Source: Rhodobacteraceae bacterium 63075
GTDB lineage: Bacteria; Pseudomonadota; Alphaproteobacteria; Rhodobacterales; Rhodobacteraceae
Length of the DNA: 64,000 nt
NCBI GenBank assembly: GCA_003417655.1
Contig: QVMW01000001.1
Coordinates: 248,001-312,000, forward strand
Direction of reading: 5' to 3'
The notes beneath the pieces are model-generated. The model was not told where the DNA came from. It made no database searches and was given only the letters and a program-made list of their open reading frames with translations. Shown here piece by piece: positions 16,937-25,527 of this stretch (its first letter is position 1; each line of letters starts with the position of its first letter). A program made the translations under genes and the position numbers.

Positions 16937-18808
16937 TCAGCTGATCGCGGGAGCGCCGTCTGTTTCCGCGCGCTTCGCGTCCTTGTCGATCCATTGGCGA
17001 ACAACGGAGCGCGCCAGCGTGTCGTCATAGCCCTCGATCGCGAGGCGAATGTCGCGCACGGCATTGGCCACCTCTATTTCGCTCAGAGAGCTTTCCTGCA
17101 CCCGGAGAATCTTCGGGTGGGGCGTGGTGAGCATGTCCGAGGAAATGAGCAGCTCCTCATGCAGTTTCTCACCCTGACGCAGCCCAGTGACTTCGATGGC
17201 GATATCGCCGCCCGGGTTTGCTTCGTCCCGCACGCTGTAGCCCGAGGCTTCGATCATCTGCCGCGCAAGCTTGGCGATCGGGACAGGCTCGCCCATGTCG
17301 AGCACGAAGACATCCCCGCCGCGTGAATAGCTTCCGGCGAGCAGCACGAGCCTCGCCGCTTCGGAGATGGTCATGAAATAGCGAGTGACTTCATTATGGG
17401 TCAGTGTGATCGGGCCACCGCGGGCGATCTGCTCCTCGAAAAGCGGGATCACCGAGCCGGAGGAGCCGAGCACATTACCGAAACGCACCATGGAGAACCG
17501 CGTATCGCTGGGGCGCGATGCGAGATCCTGCACGACGAGCTCGGCCAGGCGCTTCGAGGCGCCCATGACGTTCTTGGGGCGGACGGCCTTGTCCGTCGAG
17601 ATCAGGATGAAGCGTTCCACGCGCGCCTTTCGGGCCGCGTCGGCCACGACCTTTGTGCCGACGACATTGTTGAACAGGCCCGCGATGGCGTTGTCTTCCA
17701 CCAGGGGCAGGTGTTTGTAGGCGGCGGCGTGCAGGACTGTCTCGATCCCGTGCTTTAGCAGCACGCTCTCGACAACGGCCTTGTCGGTGACGGAGCCGAG
17801 CACCGGTATTACCTCGATATCGTCGGTTAGCTCTGCGAGCTCCTTGTGAACGTTGTAGAGCGCCAGTTCGGAGTGATCGAACAGCACGATGGATTTCGGC
17901 GAACAGCCCGAAATCTGGCGGCAGAGTTCGGAGCCGATCGAGCCGCCCGCCCCGGTGATGAGAACACGCTTGCCGCTATAGCTGTCGGCGACGGTCGGCA
18001 GCTCATCGGAGAGATGACCGCGCCCCAGCAGATCGTGAATGGCGACGGGTGTGGCCTTGGAGCCGAGCGCGCCCTGACCCAGCAGTGTTGCGAAACTCGG
18101 CAGGGAATGAACCTCGCAGCCGAGCCCCCTGAGCTTGTAGGCGAGACGTGCCTGTTCGATCTGGGAGGCGGAGGGCAGCGTCAGGACGATCCTGTCGATA
18201 CGCTCCTTCTCGACCAGATCGGCAAGTTTCATCGGCGCGTAGACCGGCAGACCGGCGATCATCAGGCTTTGCAGAGTCGGGTTCTCGTCGATGAAGGCGA
18301 CGAGCTGAAGCGATTCATCTGACTGAAGCGCCATGGCAAGCTGCTCGCCTGTCTGGCTCGCCCCATAGACAAGGATGCGCGTCCGGTCATTTCCGCGCCG
18401 ATAGAGGCGAATCAGGATTTCCCGCAAAATCATGCGGATCGCGACCGTGGCCAGCATGAGGACCATCGTGAAGGCGGCGTAGAATTGCCACCCCTCGACG
18501 CTGGCCAGCAGGAGGTTGCTCGCGAAGGCAAGCGCGCCAAGCGCCCCGGCGAACTTCGCTGTCCGGACAATGCCCTGGATTTCGTAGGAGTTGAGCTTGA
18601 TTCGGTTGAGGCCGATTTGATGGCTGAGCAGCCCTGCCGCGGCCATCAGTGCGAAGCTGAGAGCCGTTATGCCCGGCTGGGAGTATTCTGCGCCCGTAAC
18701 CAGCAAGGCTGCAACGATGGCGAAGGGAATGGTGGCCATGTCGATGGCCAGGAAAATGAGCCGCTTTTGCTGGCGAGAGAGCCGGGTCGCAAAATCGAGT
18801 GAAACCAT
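16937..18808 (-). CDS. Membrane-bound UDP-sugar 4,6-dehydratase (WbpM/CapD/PglF type)
   Basis: 623 residues. Four hydrophobic segments near the N-terminus, a first nucleotide-binding region (LVYGASQTGEQLA), then the catalytic SDR domain with ITGAGGSIGSELCRQI, HAAAYKHLPLVEDN and ISTDKAVRPKNVMGASKRLAE. In this family Met replaces the usual catalytic Tyr before the Lys, as seen here. Such enzymes convert UDP-GlcNAc (or similar) to a 4-keto-6-deoxy sugar for surface polysaccharides. Start at 18808 (MVSLDFATRLSRQQ) because GGAG lies 10 nt upstream; a TTG at 18868 is the alternative. Driven by a clear promoter embedded in an inverted repeat. Confidence 0.9.
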   Translation of the reverse strand: MVSLDFATRLSRQQKRLIFLAIDMATIPFAIVAALLVTGAEYSQPGITALSFALMAAAGLLSHQIGLNRIKLNSYEIQGIVRTAKFAGALGALAFASNLLLASVEGWQFYAAFTMVLMLATVAIRMILREILIRLYRRGNDRTRILVYGASQTGEQLAMALQSDESLQLVAFIDENPTLQSLMIAGLPVYAPMKLADLVEKERIDRIVLTLPSASQIEQARLAYKLRGLGCEVHSLPSFATLLGQGALGSKATPVAIHDLLGRGHLSDELPTVADSYSGKRVLITGAGGSIGSELCRQISGCSPKSIVLFDHSELALYNVHKELAELTDDIEVIPVLGSVTDKAVVESVLLKHGIETVLHAAAYKHLPLVEDNAIAGLFNNVVGTKVVADAARKARVERFILISTDKAVRPKNVMGASKRLAELVVQDLASRPSDTRFSMVRFGNVLGSSGSVIPLFEEQIARGGPITLTHNEVTRYFMTISEAARLVLLAGSYSRGGDVFVLDMGEPVPIAKLARQMIEASGYSVRDEANPGGDIAIEVTGLRQGEKLHEELLISSDMLTTPHPKILRVQESSLSEIEVANAVRDIRLAIEGYDDTLARSVVRQWIDKDAKRAETDGAPAIS

Positions 18809-18889
18809 TCGCAACAAGCTCCGGCGTTTGACTGACAACATGAGCCGCGGCAAGCGTGGCTCGGACAACGGGTTCGTAAAAACTATATT

Positions 18890-18933
18890 TTCTCATCATA
18901 GGCGATAAACCCAGTTCTACGCAATGATGAGAA
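18890..18933 (-). promoter_or_regulatory. Promoter with overlapping 10-bp inverted-repeat operator for the sugar dehydratase
   Basis: On the minus strand, -35 TTGCGT (18924-18919), an 18-nt spacer and -10 TATGAT (18900-18895). A perfect inverted repeat TTCTCATCAT (18890-18899) / ATGATGAGAA (18924-18933) covers the -10 and abuts the -35. The predicted transcript would have a leader of about 80 nt. The layout suggests repression by a dimeric regulator (inferred). Confidence 0.55.
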
Positions 18934-19008
18934 TGCTGCAGGCGCAACACTCGGCAGAGTTGTGCCGGTCGCCGGCCGGCTCCAAGGCGCGTTCCCCATA
19001 GGGCGGGG

Positions 19009-19764
19009 TCAGCTTGCGTAGGTGGAGCCCTCGTCATCGAGGATGGCTTTCAGCTCGCCAAGATGGCGCGCGTCCTGCTCGGGATAGGTTTCCAACTCGC
19101 GCGCGGTCTTCTCGGCAATGTCATCGGGAAGGACACGCAGCGGCCGGCCCGTTTGCAGAGCACGGATATAGGTCTCGGCGGCGCGCTCGAAATAATAGAG
19201 GCGATTGAACGTCTCCGCGACATTCTGGCCGATGATGAGCACGCCGTGATTGCCCATGATCATGACCTTCTTCTGCGGGTCGGAGAAAAGCTGCGCACAG
19301 CGTTCTCCCTCCTCTTCGAAAGCCAGCCCGCCATAATTTTCGTCGATCACGTAGCGGTTGTGGAAGGTGGCACAATTCTGGTCGATGGGCGGAAGGCGGC
19401 TGTCTTCGAGCGAGGCCAGCACCGTGGCGAAGATCGAATGCACATGCATGGCGCAGCGGGCCTGGGGGCAATTGAGGTGCAACCCGCCATGCAGGCCCCA
19501 GGCCGTCGGGTCGGGCGCGTCGGGGCCGTCAAGAGTTTCGGGATCTGCCGCATCGACCACGATGAGATCGGAGGCCTTGATGCGTGAGAAATGCCTCTGG
19601 TTGGGGTTCATCAGGAAGCGCGTGCCGTCCTCGTTTATGGCGAGCGAGAAGTGATTGGCGACGCCCTCGTGCATTCCGAGCCGCGCGGTCCAGCGAAAGG
19701 CGGCGGCAAGATCGACACGCTCTTGCCAGTGATCCATGTTGGGGCGCAGGTCGGTGACAGTCAT
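19009..19764 (-). CDS. Class II aldolase/adducin family protein
   Basis: 251 residues. The zinc ligands are HVHS (central) and the His of MGNHGVLIIG; ANHFSLAI and the AAETYIRALQTG helix match the family. Members include L-fuculose-phosphate aldolase and decarboxylases acting on sugar acids; many roseobacter copies are of unknown substrate. Start at 19764 (MTVTDLRPNMDHWQE) after GGAGG; codons upstream run through a GC-rich stretch without ribosome site. Located between the multi-hairpin element and the sugar dehydratase promoter; no clear pathway partner. Confidence 0.85.
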   Translation of the reverse strand: MTVTDLRPNMDHWQERVDLAAAFRWTARLGMHEGVANHFSLAINEDGTRFLMNPNQRHFSRIKASDLIVVDAADPETLDGPDAPDPTAWGLHGGLHLNCPQARCAMHVHSIFATVLASLEDSRLPPIDQNCATFHNRYVIDENYGGLAFEEEGERCAQLFSDPQKKVMIMGNHGVLIIGQNVAETFNRLYYFERAAETYIRALQTGRPLRVLPDDIAEKTARELETYPEQDARHLGELKAILDDEGSTYAS

Positions 19765-19859
19765 TGAGGGCCTCCTTTTGCCGGCAGCCTGCGACGGCAT
19801 GGCCCGAAGCGCAAGCGGGTTTGCCCGGCCGGAACGCTCCCGGCGCATCATCGCGGGGG

Positions 19860-19929
19860 CGGAATTTTTCGAAAATTCCGTTTCGGAAAAATTCGATTTT
19901 TCCGGCCCGTTTTCTTCGAAAGAAAACGG
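19860..19929. repeat. Triple hairpin element, inverted copy 2 of the pxpA-dapA element
   Basis: Three palindromes in a row: CGGAATTTT-TCG-AAAATTCCG (19860-19880), CGGAAAAAT-TCG-ATTTTTCCG (19884-19904) and CCGTTTTCTTCGAAAGAAAACGG (19907-19929). The first and third are the exact reverse complements of hairpins two and one at 9664-9710. It abuts the VOC gene stop, so it may serve as its terminator. Confidence 0.75.
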
Positions 19930-20367
19930 CTATTTCGGCCGCGAGGGCACCCAGGCATAGCCGTCGGCGCAGAGGATGAAGGCTTCTCGCAGGCCGTGGG
20001 GCTTGTCCTGAGGCTCCGCGAGCACGGTGCCGCCCGCGGCTTCGGCCCTTGCGGCGGCCTCATCGGGGTCGCACTCATAGAGCCTGACCTCGATCCCGCC
20101 GCCGCGCGGCGGGTTCTCGGGCAGCAGGCCGAGGAGCGGGTGGCTGCCATAGGTGCCGTCCGAATGAAGCTGCATGACGTTCGGGCCATGGGTCATGATC
20201 GCGAAATCGGGTGAGACGCGGTGCGCCGTCATGCCGAAGACCTCTTCGAGAAAGCGCGTCGTGCGGCGCACATCCGTCACCAGCAGGTTGAAGCCGAAGC
20301 CGCGAAGGCTGGCACCAAACTCGTCGGGGCTTATCGTTTCGTAATCCATCGCTTGCATTCTCGCCAT
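19930..20367 (-). CDS. VOC/glyoxalase superfamily protein
   Basis: About 145 residues in one vicinal-oxygen-chelate domain: GFNLLVTDVRRTTRFLEEVFGM, then AIMTHGPNVMQLHSDGTY, and a second half with VRLYECDPDEAAARAEAAGG and the closing ADGYAWVPS. The residues would give a metal site, but the reaction (lyase, dioxygenase or antibiotic binding) cannot be assigned. Start is uncertain among 20379, 20367 and 20358, all ATG; 20367 is given. Divergent from amn. Confidence 0.75.
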   Translation of the reverse strand: MARMQAMDYETISPDEFGASLRGFGFNLLVTDVRRTTRFLEEVFGMTAHRVSPDFAIMTHGPNVMQLHSDGTYGSHPLLGLLPENPPRGGGIEVRLYECDPDEAAARAEAAGGTVLAEPQDKPHGLREAFILCADGYAWVPSRPK

Positions 20368-20429
20368 GCTTGATCCCATCTGCGCTTCATGTCACCTTCC
20401 GCTATTCTGCAAAGGAAAGGAACCGCGCC

Positions 20430-21899
20430 ATGCCTTCACGAATTGTGACACCAGACGACAGCGGTTTCGAGAGATTCGACGACGCGGCCGCGGCTGTCAC
20501 GCGGCTCGAAGAGCTCTACGCGGCCTCCTGCGATTTTCTGCGCAGCGCTTTCAGCGAGGCGATGACTGCACCGCCCGATGGCCGCCGCATCAGGGCCTAT
20601 TACCCGATGGTGCGGATCGAGACGGCGAGCTATGCGCAGGTCGACAGCCGTTTGAGCTTCGGCCATGTCTCCCAGCCCGGACGGCACGAGACGACGATCA
20701 CGCGGCCTGACCTGTTTCGCAACTACCTGATCCAGCAGCTTGGCCTGCTCATGGAGCATCACGACGTGCCTGTCGAGATCGGCTATTCCGACACGCCCAT
20801 GCCGGTGCACTTCGCCGTTGCAGGTGACGACGCCATCTCGGTGCCGCAGGAAGGCGCGGCGGATTTCATCCTGCGCGATGTGTTCGATGTGCCTGACCTC
20901 AGCACCACGAATGACGATATCGTCAACGGCACATACCAGGCCGGAGAGGACGCGCCGGGGCCGCTTGCCCCGTTCACGGCGCAGCGCGTGGATTATTCCC
21001 TGGCGCGGCTGGCGCATTACACGGCCACGGCGCCGGAGCACTTCCAGAACCATGTGCTCTTCACCAACTACCAGTTCTACGTGAACGAATTCGAGGCCTA
21101 TGCCCGTGCCATGCTGGCCGATCCCGAGAACGGCTATACGAGTTTCGTCGGCACGGGCAATGTCGAGATCACCGAGCCGGACGCGCCCATCGCCCAGCCC
21201 GCCAAGCTGCCGCAGATGCCGAGCTATCATCTCAAGCGCGCGGATGGCTCGGGCATCACGCTGGTCAATATCGGCGTCGGCCCCTCCAACGCCAAGACGG
21301 CAACCGACCATATCGCCGTGTTGCGGCCCCATGCCTGGATCATGGTGGGTCATTGTGCGGGGCTCAGGAACAGCCAGCTCCTGGGGGATTTCATCCTGGC
21401 CCATGCCTACCTGCGCGAGGACAAGGTGCTCGATGACGATTTGCCGGTCTGGGTTCCGGTGCCGGCGCTGGCGGAAATCCAGCAGGCGCTGGAAGGGGCC
21501 GTGGCGGATGTCACGCAGCTCGAAGGGTTCGAGCTCAAGCGCCTGATGCGCACCGGCACAGTCGCCAGCCTCGACAACCGCAACTGGGAACTGCGGGAAA
21601 CGGAAGGGCCCGTGCAGCGGCTCAGCCAGAGCCGGGCGATCGCGCTCGACATGGAAAGCGCGACCATCGCGGCCAATGGCTTTCGCTTCCGCGTGCCTTA
21701 CGGGACGCTCCTGTGCGTTTCCGACAAGCCGCTTCATGGCGAGTTGAAACTGCCGGGAATGGCGAGCGACTTTTACAAGACGCAAGTCGAGAGGCACCTG
21801 ATGATCGGCATACGCGCCATGGAATCCTTGAGGGACATGCCGCTCGAGAGGCTTCACAGCCGGAAGCTGCGCAGCTTCAACGAAACGGCCTTCCTGTGA
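20430..21899 (+). CDS. amn: AMP nucleosidase
   Basis: 489 residues, the family's usual size. Hydrolyses AMP to adenine and ribose 5-phosphate, adjusting the adenylate pool. The N-terminal regulatory part includes RAYYPMVRIETASYAQVDSR and SFGHVSQPGRHETTITRPDLF. The C-terminal nucleosidase half has NIGVGPSNAKTATDHIAVLRP, MVGHCAGLR, and the nucleoside phosphorylase-like ALDMESATIAANGFRFRVPYGTLLCVSDKPLHGE with catalytic Asp. Start at 20430 with AAGGAAAGG just upstream. Followed by the HU gene under its own promoter. Confidence 0.95.
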   Translation: MPSRIVTPDDSGFERFDDAAAAVTRLEELYAASCDFLRSAFSEAMTAPPDGRRIRAYYPMVRIETASYAQVDSRLSFGHVSQPGRHETTITRPDLFRNYLIQQLGLLMEHHDVPVEIGYSDTPMPVHFAVAGDDAISVPQEGAADFILRDVFDVPDLSTTNDDIVNGTYQAGEDAPGPLAPFTAQRVDYSLARLAHYTATAPEHFQNHVLFTNYQFYVNEFEAYARAMLADPENGYTSFVGTGNVEITEPDAPIAQPAKLPQMPSYHLKRADGSGITLVNIGVGPSNAKTATDHIAVLRPHAWIMVGHCAGLRNSQLLGDFILAHAYLREDKVLDDDLPVWVPVPALAEIQQALEGAVADVTQLEGFELKRLMRTGTVASLDNRNWELRETEGPVQRLSQSRAIALDMESATIAANGFRFRVPYGTLLCVSDKPLHGELKLPGMASDFYKTQVERHLMIGIRAMESLRDMPLERLHSRKLRSFNETAFL

Positions 21900-21951
21900 C
21901 CGATTTCAGGGAAAAAAGGCCAAAAACCTCAAGTTTTCTTGCGTAAGTTGC

Positions 21952-21990
21952 ACACAATTCGTTGTGTTGCGCCGCATCATACAGTTATAT
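21952..21990 (+). promoter_or_regulatory. Promoter of the HU gene with an inverted repeat on the -35
   Basis: -35 TTGTGT (21962-21967), 17-nt spacer, -10 TTATAT (21985-21990), giving a start near 21997 and GGAG at 22024. The inverted repeat ACACAA-TTCG-TTGTGT (21952-21967) covers the -35, so it may be an operator or, on RNA from amn, a UUCG hairpin. Confidence 0.5.
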
Positions 21991-22033
21991 GATCGCAATG
22001 AGGCCCCAGATCGGGCAAATACAGGAGAGTAAA

Positions 22034-22321
22034 ATGACCAAACCAATGACAAAAACCCAGCTTGTCGCGGCCCTCGCAGAAGAAATGGACACCGACAAGA
22101 AATCAGCGAATGCAGCTCTTGAAGCGGTAACGTCGATCATCACGCGCGAAGTTTCCGGCGGCGGTGCCGTGACGCTTCCCGGCGTCGGCAAGATCTATTG
22201 CCGCGAACGCCCCGAGCGCATGGTCCGCAACCCGGCGACGGGCGCACAGATCAAGAAAGAGGCCGACAAGGTCGTCAAGATGACGATCGCCAAGGCGCTC
22301 AAGGACAGCGTGAACAGCTGA
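22034..22321 (+). CDS. HU-family nucleoid protein
   Basis: 95 residues, HU/IHF fold: helical N-terminus MTKTQLVAALAEEMDTDKKSA, beta saddle GGGAVTLPGVGKIY, then the DNA-minor-groove arm with RNPATG, where HU proteins have the intercalating Pro. The arm sequence (PERMVRNPATGAQIKKEA) is short of basic residues compared with classical HU. GGAG precedes the ATG. A strong terminator follows, so it is a single-gene unit, normal for an abundant nucleoid protein. Confidence 0.9.
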   Translation: MTKPMTKTQLVAALAEEMDTDKKSANAALEAVTSIITREVSGGGAVTLPGVGKIYCRERPERMVRNPATGAQIKKEADKVVKMTIAKALKDSVNS

Positions 22322-22348
22322 TCTTGTAAATCCTGACGGTTTCGGAAA

Positions 22349-22372
22349 GGGTCGCCTGCGGGCGGCCCTTTT
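22349..22372 (+). terminator. Rho-independent terminator after the HU gene
   Basis: GGGTCGCC (22349-22356), loop TGCG, GGCGGCCC (22361-22368) followed by TTTT (22369-22372). Eight pairs including one G-T. Confidence 0.8.
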
Positions 22373-22403
22373 CATTTGCGCCCGTTGAACCGGGAGAGGC
22401 GAG

Positions 22404-23324
22404 TTGGACATCAAGGCAATCTTCATGGGGCTGGCCTTTGCCTTGATGTGGTCGAGCGCCTTCACATCGGCGCGGATCATCGTGGAATATGCCTCGCCGC
22501 TCTGGGCGCTGTCGCTGCGGTTCCTGATCTCTGGGTTGCTGGGCATATTCATCGCCGGCCTCATGGGCCAGACATGGAAGCTGACGCGGGCGCAATGGCG
22601 CGCGACGATGGTGTTCGGCCTGTGCCAGAACGCGCTCTACCTTGGGCTCAATTTCGTCGCGATGCAGACAGTGCAAGCCTCGCTCGCCGCGATCATCGCC
22701 TCGACGATGCCGCTTCTCGTCGCGCTGGCGGGCTGGCTTTTCTTCTCCGAACGGGTCAAGCCGCTCGGCGTGGCCGGGCTCATCGCCGGGGTGATCGGTG
22801 TGACGATCATCATGGGCGCGCGCTTCGGCGGCGGCGTCGATCTCTACGGTGTCGCGCTCTGCGTCATCGGCGTTCTGGCGCTGACCACGGCGACGCTCGT
22901 GCTGCGCGGGGCCACCTCGGGGGGTAATTTCCTGATGGTCGTGGGCCTTCAGATGCTCGTCGGATCGGCCGCGCTCTTCGCGGCGGCGCTGGCCTTTGAA
23001 GTGCCGCGTCTCGAGATGAGCACGCCGCTGGCCCTGGCCTTTACCTACACGACGCTCGTGCCCGGCCTTGCGGCAACGCTGGTCTGGTTCTACCTCGTCG
23101 ACCGCATCGGCGCAGTCAAGGCGGCGACGTTCCACTTCCTCAATCCCTTCATCGGGGTCGCCATGGCCGCCATGATCCTTGGAGAGGCTCTGGGTTGGCT
23201 CGACGCTCTGGGCGTCGCGGTGATCGCCTTCGGCATTCTGGCGGTTCAATTGTCCAAGCAGGGGCCGAAGCGGGCGGCTGTCGCGCCCGGGGTGGTCACA
23301 GAAGAAGCATCATCAGGGCGCTGA
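22404..23324 (+). CDS. DMT superfamily (EamA) transporter
   Basis: 306 residues, ten hydrophobic helices in two repeats (ALMWSSAFTSARIIVEYASP in the first; FLNPFIGVAMAAMILGEALG in the second). The probable start is TTG at 22404, with GGGAGAGG 4-5 nt upstream; ATG at 22425 would remove part of the first helix. The substrate is unknown. It overlaps the convergent AEC transporter gene by 29 bp at the 3' ends, so neither can be extended or lost without touching the other. Confidence 0.85.
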   Translation: MDIKAIFMGLAFALMWSSAFTSARIIVEYASPLWALSLRFLISGLLGIFIAGLMGQTWKLTRAQWRATMVFGLCQNALYLGLNFVAMQTVQASLAAIIASTMPLLVALAGWLFFSERVKPLGVAGLIAGVIGVTIIMGARFGGGVDLYGVALCVIGVLALTTATLVLRGATSGGNFLMVVGLQMLVGSAALFAAALAFEVPRLEMSTPLALAFTYTTLVPGLAATLVWFYLVDRIGAVKAATFHFLNPFIGVAMAAMILGEALGWLDALGVAVIAFGILAVQLSKQGPKRAAVAPGVVTEEASSGR

Positions 23325-24237
23325 TGGTGAAGAAGGACAGGGCCGTGGCGATGATCTGCGCGATGGAGGCCATGCCTTCGTGGCCGAGCTCGGAGGCGAA
23401 GACCACGTAGATCGAGAACATCGGGATGGCCGCCGAGAGGATGACCGCCACGCGCAGATCGCCCGTGAGCGGCGCGAAACCCAAGAGCGGCAGGGCCAGA
23501 AGCGCGCAGAAGACCATCGCGGGATGCAGGACCAGCTTGGCCAGCGCCGTGGCCGAGGCGATGGCGCGGTTGCCCTTCAGGGGCAGGCCGACAAGCGCGC
23601 CGCCGATGGAAAAGAGCGCCAGCGCGGCGGCGCTCTGGGCGAAGATCTCCGCCGTGCGCGTGAGCGTTGCAGGCAGCGACAGGCCGAGCGCCGAGACGGC
23701 AAGACCGGCGAGCAGCGCGATCACGAAGGGGCGGCGCAAGACGCCGAGCATCACGCTCATGAGCCGCCCGCCGAGGCCCGCGCCACCCGGCTGGGCCAGC
23801 TCGAAGAGGACGAGGCAGAGCGGGATGATCAGGAAATTCTCGACAAGGAAGTTGAGCGCGAGGATCTGCCCGGCGATGTCGGGGAAGACCATGAGCATGA
23901 GCGGGTAGCCGATGAAGCCGGAATTGGGGCAACTCGCGCCCATGACCGCCACGGCGCGGCGCGAGGGGGCGACACCTGCCGCCGTGAACCCCGCGAAGCC
24001 GAGCGCGATCGTGGCCAGCGCACCGAGGGCGAAGACGGCCATGTAGCGCAGATCGAAGACCTCGGAGAAGTCCCGCGTGGCGACCGCGAGAAAGAGCAGC
24101 GCGGGCAGCGCGAGGCTCATGACGAAGCGGCCAAGGATGGCCATGTCGGAGGATTTGAACAGGCCTGCACGCGTGCAGGCGTAGCCAAGCGCCACGGCGG
24201 CGAAGATCGGCAGGGTAATGCCGAGAACGGCCATCAT
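23296..24237 (-). CDS. AEC (auxin efflux carrier) family transporter
   Basis: 313 residues, about ten transmembrane helices. N-terminal LGITLPIFAAVALGYACTRAG and the central motif GASCPNSGFIGYPLMLMVF (Asn-Ser-Gly-Phe-x-Gly-x-P) are family marks. Bacterial members export organic acids such as malate or malonate, but the substrate here is unknown. Its ATG overlaps the aroC stop by 1 nt (TGATG), so translation is probably coupled. Other possible start: the second ATG at 24234. Confidence 0.87.
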   Translation of the reverse strand: MMAVLGITLPIFAAVALGYACTRAGLFKSSDMAILGRFVMSLALPALLFLAVATRDFSEVFDLRYMAVFALGALATIALGFAGFTAAGVAPSRRAVAVMGASCPNSGFIGYPLMLMVFPDIAGQILALNFLVENFLIIPLCLVLFELAQPGGAGLGGRLMSVMLGVLRRPFVIALLAGLAVSALGLSLPATLTRTAEIFAQSAAALALFSIGGALVGLPLKGNRAIASATALAKLVLHPAMVFCALLALPLLGFAPLTGDLRVAVILSAAIPMFSIYVVFASELGHEGMASIAQIIATALSFFTISALMMLLL

Positions 24238-25343
24238 CAGCCTATGCTGCTCCGGTTCTCGCCAACCTGGCCGCGATGCAGCAGCATGTGATCGAGGATC
24301 ACGCAGGCCATCATCGCCTCGCCCACGGGCACCGCGCGGATGCCGACGCAAGGATCGTGGCGGCCCTTGGTGACGACTTCCGTGGCAGAGCCATCCTTGC
24401 GGATCGAAGCGCGGGGGCTGAGGATCGAGGAAGTGGGTTTCACGGCGAAACGGACGACAAGGTCCTGCCCCGTGGCGATGCCGCCGAGGATGCCGCCCGC
24501 GTGGTTCGACGAATAGACGGGCCGGCCGTCATTGCCCATGAAGATCTCGTCGGCATTGTCCGTGCCCTTGAGCTCGGCGGCCGCCATGCCCTCGCCAATC
24601 TCGACGCCCTTGACCGCGTTGATCGACATCATCGCGGCGGCGAGGTCGGTATCGAGCTTGGCATAGACCGGCGCGCCGATCCCGGCGGGCACGCCCCGCG
24701 CGATCACCTCGATCTCCGCGCCGACGCTGTTCTTGTCCTTGCGGATCTTCGTCAGGTAATCTTCCCAGGCCTGCGCCGTGGTCGCATCCTGCGGGATCCA
24801 GAAGGGGTTGTTGTCGATCTCGCCGAGGTCGAGCGCCGCGCGGTCGATCTCCATCTCGCCCATGCGGGTCATGTAGCCCTTGATCTCGAGGCCGGGGGCC
24901 ATGGCCTCGATCGCCGCGCGGGCCACACCACCGGCAGCGACGCGCGCGGCCGTCTCGCGCGCCGAGGAGCGCCCGCCACCGCGATAATCACGGTTGCCGT
25001 ATTTGAGGTGATAGGTGATGTCGGCATGGCCGGGGCGGAATGTCTCGGCGATCTCGCCATAATCCTTCGAGCGCTGGTCGGTGTTTTCGATCATGAGCTG
25101 GATCGGCGTTCCGGTCGTCTTGCCTTCGAAGACGCCAGAGAGGATGCGGACCTGGTCGGCCTCCTGCCGCTGGGTCGTGTTCCGGTTCTGGCCGGGGCGG
25201 CGCTTGTCGAGCCAGACCTGCAGCATCTCCTCGGTGAGCGGCACTTCGGGCGGGCAGCCATCTATCGTGGCCCCGAGCGCGGGCCCGTGGCTTTCGCCCC
25301 AGGTGGTGACGCGGAAGAGATGTCCGAAACTGTTCATGCTCAT
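24237..25343 (-). CDS. aroC: Chorismate synthase
   Basis: 368 residues. Converts EPSP to chorismate using reduced FMN, the last shikimate step. Motifs [14 protein letters not shown] (N-terminus), [36 protein letters not shown], and [34 protein letters not shown] C-terminal block (FMN and Arg/His sites) are complete. Start 25343 is set by GGAG 8 nt upstream; a second ATG lies at 25337. Divergent from the thi operon. Confidence 0.96.
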   Translation of the reverse strand: MSMNSFGHLFRVTTWGESHGPALGATIDGCPPEVPLTEEMLQVWLDKRRPGQNRNTTQRQEADQVRILSGVFEGKTTGTPIQLMIENTDQRSKDYGEIAETFRPGHADITYHLKYGNRDYRGGGRSSARETAARVAAGGVARAAIEAMAPGLEIKGYMTRMGEMEIDRAALDLGEIDNNPFWIPQDATTAQAWEDYLTKIRKDKNSVGAEIEVIARGVPAGIGAPVYAKLDTDLAAAMMSINAVKGVEIGEGMAAAELKGTDNADEIFMGNDGRPVYSSNHAGGILGGIATGQDLVVRFAVKPTSSILSPRASIRKDGSATEVVTKGRHDPCVGIRAVPVGEAMMACVILDHMLLHRGQVGENRSSIG

Positions 25344-25402
25344 GGGCCGTGCTCCTTTGGGTTTGCTTTATTTCGAATTGCGCTGGCGCGCAATCCGATC
25401 CG

Positions 25403-25497
25403 TTGAGGGGGGCCAGCCCCCCTCAAACCCGCCGTGTTGATGGGGGGACCAGTCCCCCCAAACCCCCCTGGGATATTTTGAGCAAGAAAAAGGGGGC
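25403..25497. repeat. Tandem GC-rich palindromes plus GGGATATTTT segment
   Basis: Palindrome one has arms TTGAGGGGGGC (25403-25413) and GCCCCCCTCAA (25416-25426); palindrome two has arms TGGGGGGAC (25441-25449) and GTCCCCCCA (25452-25460). Both have the two-base centre CA. A third possible pairing, CCCCCT with AGGGGG (about 25464-25496), encloses GGGATATTTT. The block looks like a dispersed intergenic element rather than part of the riboswitch. Confidence 0.6.
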
Positions 25498-25498
25498 A

Positions 25499-25527
25499 TT
25501 GAAACCTGTGGAGCTGGCGCATAGGGT
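25499..25527 (+). promoter_or_regulatory. Promoter of the thiBPQ operon
   Basis: -35 TTGAAA (25499-25504), 17-nt spacer, -10 TAGGGT (25522-25527). The predicted start near 25534 falls at the first strand of the TPP aptamer, which supports it. Confidence 0.55.

Noticed and set aside
25403..25460. GC palindromes as the terminator/expression platform of the TPP riboswitch
   Set aside because: They lie upstream of the predicted transcript start and upstream of the aptamer, so they cannot act downstream of ligand binding.
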